IMG/VR virus record: IMGVR_UViG_3300029448_000571
Location: 1 to 20,400 of that record
DNA: 20,400 nt
Direction: 5' to 3' (one strand)
DNA from: a virus
In this document: piece by piece, positions 16,208 through 20,400 of the stretch
How the letters are laid out: the number at the start of each line of letters is the position of its first letter
How positions within the stretch are numbered: the first letter of the stretch is position 1
Notes under the pieces: generated by a model
The model's database searches: none
Told to the model about the DNA's origin: nothing
What the model saw: the letters and a program-made list of their open reading frames with translations, nothing else
Position numbers and translations under genes: made by a program

Positions 16208-18130
16208 TTATCTCCTAGGTTTGCGTTTTTGTCCGCCCTGACCTTCTTGCTCTCCAGCCGCTTGTTGCATCATCATCGCTTCCTCAGCAGAACTTAAATC
16301 TGCTAACATATCTTGCTTGTTAGGAAGCCTTGACATCTCAACTATACTCTTGACAATCGTCATCACTGCCGCTGGAGGCATTGCCTGAGCATACTGTAAT
16401 AATTCTGTTGCTGATTGTACAGCCGCTATCCTAGCTGTTGGTGATGTCTCACCCTCATCGATAGCTATATCATACTTGATATCATAAAAACTTTCTATTA
16501 ACTGAGGTATCGCTTGGATTGTATCATCCGGATTATCTCTGTTAACCACTCCTACAATTTTCTTAATTTTATTTGGGTCATAAAACTGCTGTATATTAGA
16601 TAGTATCTGATTTATAACAAGTTTCTTGCCCGTGTTCAAGTTATCAAAAAGCTCTTGAAGACTTGTGACACCTTGCTGTATCCTTTGCTGTGCCGCTACT
16701 CCACTCTCTCTTGAGCCGGTTGGTATCCCGATGAGGGAATCATTAATCCCGCTAATTTCTTTAACATCGTTTTCGGCTGATTGTTCAAGCCACTGGTAGT
16801 GACCCAGTATTCCAATATAATTAGCGTTAGATGGCATAACCTTGTCTTTAATAGAGCCTCGTACTCCAACCCATGTTCCGGGTGAGGATAGGTTTTGTAT
16901 CTGTTCGGCATCCACGGCACTTTGCTGATAGAAACCACCTCCTTTCGGTGCTCTGTTAAGAATGTCCGTAAACTGACTGTGCCTCTTATTTTTCTCATCT
17001 TGGGGGTCGATAAGATTTTTAACAATTCCAAAGTTTTCAATTTTATCTCCAGTGTCTTCTAAGTAAGCGTATATAGGTACAATAGGGAACTGCTGATGGT
17101 TATAAGGTAGAATTTCTTCTCTTCTAAGTAACATATTTCCAGAAAAAACATCTTGATAAACCTTACACTCCGGAGTTTTTACAATAGAAAACATTTCTTG
17201 AGGGGTCTGACCTTGTTGCATCTGCATCTGAGAAGCTTGCTGATTAAGTTGTACAACTTTTTCATCAGCTTCTCTTTTGTTTTTAGCTGGTATCATGTTA
17301 CCATCTATTCCCATTATATACCACTGATACTCTACTTTTTTGGTGTATAACTCTATAATTTTAGCACGCCTTCTCTCGTTATCTACATAAGCAGTCCAAT
17401 CATTTATATTTGGATTTGTTGGGTAGTCATTAACAAACTCAACCGCTCTTGTTTTATATCTAGGGTCTGGAGAGAAGTTTAACATCTTATGCATCTCGTC
17501 TGTAGACTTATTCATAAATAAATCTGGGTATAACATTTTTAGTTGTGGGGTGCTAAGCCATTTGAATCTAGCTAGATATCTAGAATCAGATAAATCAAAT
17601 TCTTTTCCATCTGGGTCAGAGTAAACATTATAAACAGATTCGTTTTTAACCTTATTACTCATCGTTAACTCACCCATCTGTTGCTCAACACTTACATCAA
17701 TCCATGCTCTCCCGCATGTTATAGCTGTTTTAAACGCTCTGGAGAACACTTTTTGAAGTTTTTTATTATAATCCTCGTAGTATAATAGATGTGTAGCGAG
17801 TTTAGCGAGTTCTTCATCCTCAACACCTATAGGAATAGCCCTAAATCCGCTTCTTATCTGTTGCTCAACTCCAGAAACAACGTTAACCTTACTAAAAACA
17901 AGGTTAAAAACTAGAGGAGGTCTACCTTCTCCCTCTAATTTTAAGCGTTCTTCATCTGTCCATTGTTTGCTACCAGTATAATAACCGGCGTATTGCCTAA
18001 ATTTATCTATAAGATTACGGTTACCATGTTCTAAAAAACCAAAAACCTCAAGATTTCTGCTTAACCTCCCAGAAGAAGTGCTTAACGCAGTATTTTTAAA
18101 ACCATCTCTATATGTATCTTTTGATGACAT
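16208..18130 (-). CDS. Portal protein, P22-like family
   Basis: 640 residues. This is the dodecameric ring at the capsid vertex through which DNA is packaged and ejected. Seen: an N-terminal helical part, then GRPPLVFNLV and VSGVEQQIRSGFRAIPIG (residues 69-102), the hallmark of P22-type portals, followed by AFKTAITCGRAWIDV (132-146), which matches the conserved clip/wing-entry segment. The central region has DPQDEKNKRHSQFTDILNRAPKGGG and SGINDSLIGIPTG, also typical of this family. The C-terminus is helical, Met/Gln-rich and ends in KRKPRR, a plausible barrel or tail region. Length is within the usual range (about 600-750). The terminal Arg-Arg codons AGG AGA double as the ribosome site of the scaffold gene. 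It is followed directly by scaffold and capsid genes, as expected. Confidence 0.92.
   Translation of the reverse strand: MSSKDTYRDGFKNTALSTSSGRLSRNLEVFGFLEHGNRNLIDKFRQYAGYYTGSKQWTDEERLKLEGEGRPPLVFNLVFSKVNVVSGVEQQIRSGFRAIPIGVEDEELAKLATHLLYYEDYNKKLQKVFSRAFKTAITCGRAWIDVSVEQQMGELTMSNKVKNESVYNVYSDPDGKEFDLSDSRYLARFKWLSTPQLKMLYPDLFMNKSTDEMHKMLNFSPDPRYKTRAVEFVNDYPTNPNINDWTAYVDNERRRAKIIELYTKKVEYQWYIMGIDGNMIPAKNKREADEKVVQLNQQASQMQMQQGQTPQEMFSIVKTPECKVYQDVFSGNMLLRREEILPYNHQQFPIVPIYAYLEDTGDKIENFGIVKNLIDPQDEKNKRHSQFTDILNRAPKGGGFYQQSAVDAEQIQNLSSPGTWVGVRGSIKDKVMPSNANYIGILGHYQWLEQSAENDVKEISGINDSLIGIPTGSRESGVAAQQRIQQGVTSLQELFDNLNTGKKLVINQILSNIQQFYDPNKIKKIVGVVNRDNPDDTIQAIPQLIESFYDIKYDIAIDEGETSPTARIAAVQSATELLQYAQAMPPAAVMTIVKSIVEMSRLPNKQDMLADLSSAEEAMMMQQAAGEQEGQGGQKRKPRR
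16211..16217 (-). promoter_or_regulatory. Scaffold ribosome binding site embedded in portal stop region
   Basis: TAGGAGA is formed by the last portal codons, just before TAA. It is six bases from the scaffold ATG and couples the two genes. Confidence 0.7.
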
Positions 18131-18310
18131 CTATCTATATATCTCCTTGTATATCTTAACGCAAATATACACAAATGTTGCTATTCCAACCAAGACTCTT
18201 ACGGCTACTGGTAAAATTTCCATCCAAGTTACCGTTAGACCTCCTACACTAGCTGTTAATGTTTTTATGCTATCTTCCACGTTTTTTGTCTGAAACAAAA
18301 GGAACTCCAT
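18131..18310 (-). CDS. Small single-span membrane protein, possible holin-like
   Basis: 59 residues (starts MEFLLFQTKNVEDSIKTLTA). A hydrophilic N-terminal half is followed by a hydrophobic stretch at about 32-54 (ILPVAVRVLVGIATFVYICV) and a short charged tail, KIYKEIYR. One Arg (38) lies near the start of the span. The TAG stop abuts the portal ATG, and the portal ribosome site lies inside this ORF. A small one-span protein with charged ends among late genes could be a holin or other lysis-accessory protein, but no endolysin is in the window and the size alone is weak evidence. It starts inside the 40-aa ORF in another frame with only a weak AAGAAG upstream. It fills an otherwise empty 260-base interval, which supports it as a real gene. 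Confidence 0.55.
   Translation of the reverse strand: MEFLLFQTKNVEDSIKTLTASVGGLTVTWMEILPVAVRVLVGIATFVYICVKIYKEIYR
18142..18148 (-). promoter_or_regulatory. Ribosome binding site of portal gene inside the 59-aa ORF
   Basis: AAGGAGATATAT lies 12 bases before the portal ATG and within the last codons of the upstream ORF. The spacing is longer than usual, but the sequence resembles the strong AAGGAGATAT leader known from T7 gene 10. It supports the portal start at 18130. Confidence 0.7.
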
Positions 18311-18392
18311 ACTTATGCTTCTTTTTGCCGTTTAATGTTTTTTTCTTTTTTTTATAGCCCCAAGATGGCTGACTCATTAATCCTAGATTCAT
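18270..18392 (-). CDS. 40-aa Lys-rich ORF, function unknown
   Basis: The ATG lies one base after the TAA of the 106-aa gene, the same spacing as between the two genes before it, with GGGGGAA as a partial ribosome site. The product starts MNLGLMSQPSWGYKKKKK and ends GVPFVSDKKRGR, so 15 of 40 residues are Lys, Arg or His. It contains runs of eight and seven A, including an in-frame A AAA AAG, but the -1 frame stops after about ten codons and offers no longer product. It overlaps the start of the 59-aa ORF by 41 bases. It is too short to judge by composition alone; position and spacing are the main support. Confidence 0.5.
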   Translation of the reverse strand: MNLGLMSQPSWGYKKKKKTLNGKKKHKYGVPFVSDKKRGR

Positions 18393-18393
18393 A

Positions 18394-18714
18394 TTATTCC
18401 CCCATACCTGAATATTTTTTAGAAAATTTAGAGAAGCGTCTCACAGAACCACCATGGCGTTTCTTTTTTACTTCTTCCTTGTGTTTGGTTGTGTATTCCT
18501 TTCCTCTCCAAGTAAAAGTGCTATCACTTCCTTTTTCTTTTCTTTTCTTCTTAAAAGCTTCACCAAACGACTTTTTATCTGTTACTCTTTGCCTTACCTT
18601 TTTTTTCCTTACCTCCCACCTCTCGGCGTCTTCAGCAGCTTTTTTTTCAGCAGCTAATCTATCTGCTTTATAGCGATACCACCTACCCTCAAAATATCTA
18701 CTTTCTTTTGGCAT
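18394..18714 (-). CDS. Basic protein with FGEAF...FxWxGKxYxT motif and C-terminal tag
   Basis: 106 residues. Residues about 1-45 form a charged helix after RYFEGRWYRY. Residues about 49-75 read SFGEAFKKKRKEKGSDSTF then TWRGKEYTT, a short motif (SFxxAF...FxWxGKxYxT) that I recall at the ends of virion proteins in several phage groups; its function is not known to me. The C-terminus, GGSVRRFSKFSKKYSGMGE, is the third copy of the tag. The ATG lies one base after the upstream stop, and GGGAGGA inside the upstream tag codons is its ribosome site. It is probably a virion-associated or assembly protein given the neighbours, terminase on one side and portal on the other. The first motif, RYFEGRWYRY, loosely echoes the later FTWRGKEYTT. 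Confidence 0.85.
   Translation of the reverse strand: MPKESRYFEGRWYRYKADRLAAEKKAAEDAERWEVRKKKVRQRVTDKKSFGEAFKKKRKEKGSDSTFTWRGKEYTTKHKEEVKKKRHGGSVRRFSKFSKKYSGMGE
18397..18453 (-). repeat. C-terminal tag, copy 3 (106-aa protein)
   Basis: Nineteen codons for GGSVRRFSKFSKKYSGMGE before TAA. Its relation to the copy at 19143-19199 is protein-level conservation with many synonymous changes. The GGGG run at its end is the only ribosome-site candidate for the 40-aa ORF that follows. Confidence 0.85.
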
Positions 18715-18715
18715 A

Positions 18716-19126
18716 TTATCCTCCCATTCCCGGATATTTTTTAGAGTAACTTCTCACAGAACCAGAGCCATAAGAAATTGAACCGCCTTTACGCATTTTT
18801 GAGCTTAGCTTCTTTCTTCTTGTTTTTTTTGGCTTGCCTTTGTTTCTCTCTTTTCTTTTTCTTTCTTTTATCTCGTATTCTTTCTCTGCTCTTTTAACAG
18901 CTTCGTCTGCGGGATTTCCTTGTGGAGAAACTGGTTTAACACCTTTCTTTGCTTTTCTAGCACCATACATAGCGGGTCTAGCACCTTTCTTACTTAGATG
19001 TGCTTCATACATCTCGTCTGCCATTTTTCGCCTATATTTCCCTAAGCTGTCTAGCGTACCCTCCTTAGCTGCTTTATCTGTTTTTGCTTTAAATTTCCGT
19101 GCGGAATCTATATCTCGTCTTGCCAT
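18716..19126 (-). CDS. Highly basic helical protein with C-terminal tag, function unknown
   Basis: 136 residues, not recognised. It is predicted helical and extremely rich in Lys and Arg (for example KERKRKERNKGKPKKTRRKK near residues 87-106), with a central segment around ARPAMYGARKAKKGVKP. The C-terminus, RKGGSISYGSGSVRSYSKKYPGMGG, is an expanded version of the tag in the neighbouring genes, with a short SYGSG insertion. A strong AAGGAGGG overlaps the previous stop and precedes the ATG. Only 1-13 bases separate it from its neighbours, so the three tagged genes form one translational block. The charge suggests DNA or RNA binding, perhaps a protein packaged with the genome; that is inference. 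No membrane segment or enzyme motif is present. Confidence 0.82.
   Translation of the reverse strand: MARRDIDSARKFKAKTDKAAKEGTLDSLGKYRRKMADEMYEAHLSKKGARPAMYGARKAKKGVKPVSPQGNPADEAVKRAEKEYEIKERKRKERNKGKPKKTRRKKLSSKMRKGGSISYGSGSVRSYSKKYPGMGG
18719..18787 (-). repeat. C-terminal tag, copy 2 (136-aa protein)
   Basis: Twenty-three codons ending SVRSYSKKYPGMGG before TAA. It matches the other two tags in GGS, SVR, SKKY and GMG, with an inserted SYGSG-type spacer. The last codons (GGA ATG GGA GGA TAA) also supply the Shine-Dalgarno site of the next gene. Confidence 0.8.
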
Positions 19127-19139
19127 AATACTGCCCTCC

Positions 19140-19535
19140 TTACTCCCCTACTCCGGGATATTTTTTTGAATACTTAGTGAAACGCCTAACTGAGCCACCC
19201 ATCCTATACGTAGACTCATGTCTTTTCTTTTTTTTACCAGTTTTAGGGTTTTTAGCTACATTAGTTGTACCACCCTTCCGAAGAGGTTTAAGTTTTGCTT
19301 GAGCTTCTGGGTCGTTGTTTATAGCCCTAACAAGTGGACCATGTTTCTTCATAGACTCCTTATTAACTATAAACTCACCGCCCTCAGCCTCTATAGGAGC
19401 CCCATTCTTAACTTTTATGGGTATCCCCCCCTTCTCATGGGATGGACCCATAAGCTTACCACCTCTGTTATACTTTTTTTTATCATCTTTCATTTTAACC
19501 GGCTCCATCCCTTTATTAAACATTGTCTCAGCCAT
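19140..19535 (-). CDS. Basic protein with GPSHExGGI...EAEGGE motif and C-terminal tag
   Basis: 131 residues. Three parts are visible. Residues 1-11 (MAETMFNKGME) resemble the first 11 residues of the major capsid protein (MAETLFNAGLE). Residues about 26-75 contain GPSHEKGGIPI, then PIEAEGGEFIVNKES and a helical LVRAINNDPEA; I recall this GGI/EAEGGE pattern from many phage virion-associated proteins of unknown function. The Lys/Arg-rich tail ends in GGSVRRFTKYSKKYPGVGE, a tag repeated in the next two genes. The ATG comes one base after the upstream stop and has no clear Shine-Dalgarno site, so translation is probably coupled to the preceding gene. A virion or assembly role is likely from location, but the molecular function is unknown. 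Confidence 0.85.
   Translation of the reverse strand: MAETMFNKGMEPVKMKDDKKKYNRGGKLMGPSHEKGGIPIKVKNGAPIEAEGGEFIVNKESMKKHGPLVRAINNDPEAQAKLKPLRKGGTTNVAKNPKTGKKKKRHESTYRMGGSVRRFTKYSKKYPGVGE
19143..19199 (-). repeat. C-terminal tag, copy 1 (131-aa protein)
   Basis: Nineteen codons for GGSVRRFTKYSKKYPGVGE immediately before the TAA. Fifteen of 19 residues match the copy at 18397-18453. Of the 19 codons, nine differ synonymously, six are identical and four change the residue, so the peptide rather than the DNA has been conserved. Confidence 0.85.
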
Positions 19536-19536
19536 T

Positions 19537-19773
19537 TTACGGTTTTCTAGGTGGCTTGCCGCCGCCGATTGGTTTTGCTTTTCCGCTATCAGCTTTTTTA
19601 GGAGTACTCTTTACTACCTTAAAACTACTTCTCTTGCTTACTGTTTTTGATGCATATTTCTTGTTTTTACCTTTGCTTGATGGTCCCTTGTTACCAGCTG
19701 GTCCCATACCAACCTTGCCAGAGCCCTCATAAGCCATAGTCTCCTCTATTGATGTTGTGAATGTTTTTCCCAT
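19537..19773 (-). CDS. Small basic Gly/Lys/Ser-rich protein, function unknown
   Basis: 78 residues, not recognised. It is low-complexity and strongly basic from about residue 28 on (KGPSSKGKNKKYASKTVSKR) and ends in GGGKPPRKP. No hydrophobic segment or catalytic motif is visible. The first ATG has AGGAG six bases upstream, formed partly from the terminase stop. An internal ATG (codon 13, MAYEGSGK) also has GAGGAG, but only three bases upstream, so either start may be used; the longer one is chosen for its better spacing. It sits directly between terminase and three tagged basic proteins and shares their charge but lacks their C-terminal tag. A nucleic-acid-binding or internal head protein would fit, but that is inference from charge and position only. 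Confidence 0.7.
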   Translation of the reverse strand: MGKTFTTSIEETMAYEGSGKVGMGPAGNKGPSSKGKNKKYASKTVSKRSSFKVVKSTPKKADSGKAKPIGGGKPPRKP

Positions 19774-19782
19774 TCTATTCTC

Positions 19783-20400
19783 CTAAACTGTTTTCCAGTT
19801 TGATGTTTGTTGTTGTTTCTTCAGTAACCACTGAGGTATATGAGGCTTTGGGCTTATCGGTTTCGATATCTCCATATAGTTTATGAAGTATCTCAACGCA
19901 TCCATAGCGTGGTCATCTTTTTTCAGCGGTTTCTCAGGGGCATTTTTTATCCCCTCCTTATAATCCTCCCATCTATAGTTCTGAATTTCGTCTACAAATG
20001 GAATCATACAATCCTTGTCTAATACAAAAAATTTTGGTAGACCCGTTCTGTCATCTATACTCATATAGTTAGCAACCCTATCAATACCGCCTCCAACATC
20101 GTTGTCAGCCCGTTCCCAATTAATTCCGAACTCCTCGTATTGCCCTCCGATGGTTACATCTGTGCTCATACCACCCCTAACATGCCATATAGATGGGTCA
20201 GCTATCCATAGTGATATATGGTCATTCCCGACTTTTTTCCAAATTTGTTCAGCGTGGTGGTCAATCCACTCATCCGCTTGGTAGTGCATATCATACAGAA
20301 AGATGTTATTCTCATCATCCACAGCGAAGAACAAAGCCGCCGTTGGATTTCTGTGCCCGTGGTCGAGTACCACATACCTATTCCACCAATCTGGGATGTC
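19783..20400 (-). CDS. terL: Terminase large subunit, C-terminal nuclease domain (5' end outside window)
   Basis: The reading frame is open to the right edge, so the ATPase half lies outside; 205 residues are visible. It is the RNase H-like nuclease domain that cuts concatemeric phage DNA during packaging at the portal. Seen: a first acidic motif, VVLDHGHRNPTAA (Asp13 of the fragment), followed by the strand-rich FFAVDDENNIFLYDMHY; a second acid in LWIADPS (Asp68); and the classic closing motif KKDDHAMDALRYFI (Asp163 to Asp167). These three sites match the acidic catalytic triad of TerL nucleases. A GTG at 20373 could be mistaken for a start, but the codons upstream of it, encoding DWWNRY, clearly continue the protein. 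The TAG stop overlaps the AGGAG of the next gene. No small terminase gene is visible in the window. Confidence 0.95.
   Translation of the reverse strand, partial: DIPDWWNRYVVLDHGHRNPTAALFFAVDDENNIFLYDMHYQADEWIDHHAEQIWKKVGNDHISLWIADPSIWHVRGGMSTDVTIGGQYEEFGINWERADNDVGGGIDRVANYMSIDDRTGLPKFFVLDKDCMIPFVDEIQNYRWEDYKEGIKNAPEKPLKKDDHAMDALRYFINYMEISKPISPKPHIPQWLLKKQQQTSNWKTV

Noticed and set aside
16696-17040. 114-aa minus-strand frame inside the portal gene
   Set aside because: It is an alternative frame of clearly conserved portal sequence, with no ribosome site.
17883-17907. Inverted repeat TTAACCTT...AAGGTTAA with a 9-base loop
   Set aside because: It lies within the portal coding sequence, is AT-rich, and a few 8-bp inverted repeats are expected by chance in 20 kb.
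18335-18356. In-frame slippery run A AAA AAG in the 40-aa ORF as a programmed frameshift
   Set aside because: The -1 frame ends after about ten codons and the +1 frame stops before it could join the 59-aa ORF, so no meaningful fusion results.
18335-19650. Several plus-strand ORFs rich in Phe, Leu and Ser that look like membrane proteins
   Set aside because: They are antisense to Lys/Arg-rich minus-strand genes; AAA/AAG/AGA codons read backwards give Phe, Leu and Ser. They lack ribosome sites and the minus-strand genes are well supported.
1-20400. CRISPR arrays, tRNA genes, integrase or transposase genes
   Set aside because: No regularly spaced repeats, no cloverleaf-like sequence and no such protein motifs were seen; nearly all bases belong to the late gene operon.

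Overview
The window is a stretch of the late (virion-morphogenesis) region of a tailed bacteriophage with a podovirus-like gene order. It could also be a closely related prophage; nothing here decides between the two. Every gene I can support lies on the minus strand, so transcription runs from the right edge (about 20400) to the left edge (1). Genes are separated by 0-60 bases or overlap by a few, as in a single late operon. The DNA is AT-rich and most genes carry Shine-Dalgarno sites of the AAGGAG(AT) type. The host cannot be named from sequence alone. The gene set, with a P22-like portal and an N4-gp56-type capsid protein, resembles podoviruses common in aquatic bacteria (inference from family knowledge).

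Layout in transcription order. (1) 20400-19783: C-terminal nuclease part of the large terminase, cut by the window edge. (2) 19773-18131: six small genes. Four are very basic, and three consecutive ones (131, 136 and 106 aa) end in the same C-terminal peptide tag, GGSVRRxxKxSKKYPGMGE-like. They are followed by a 40-aa Lys-rich ORF and an overlapping 59-aa single-span membrane protein. (3) 18130-13772: head genes, namely portal, acidic scaffold, decoration-type protein and major capsid protein, closed by a GC-rich hairpin. (4) 13708-11600: two head-tail adaptor-type proteins. The first carries an inserted beta domain. The second carries a carbohydrate-binding-module-like insert and is split into two ORFs. 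(5) 11600-5343: a very large tail nozzle-type protein and two tail fibre or appendage proteins. (6) 5333-1: a Gln-rich protein with a perfect glycine zipper, a helical protein, and the first 1068 codons of a giant virion protein that runs off the left edge. These last three are probably internal virion or DNA-ejection proteins.

Together the genes would package DNA (terminase, portal), build the shell (scaffold, capsid, decoration), join and close the tail (adaptors, nozzle), bind the host (fibres) and deliver DNA (ejection proteins). The least explained part is the cluster of small basic proteins with a conserved C-terminal tag between terminase and portal. There the tag is kept at protein level while its codons have drifted synonymously. 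No RNA genes, CRISPR arrays, transposons or integrases were seen, and no gap longer than 63 bases lacks a gene.
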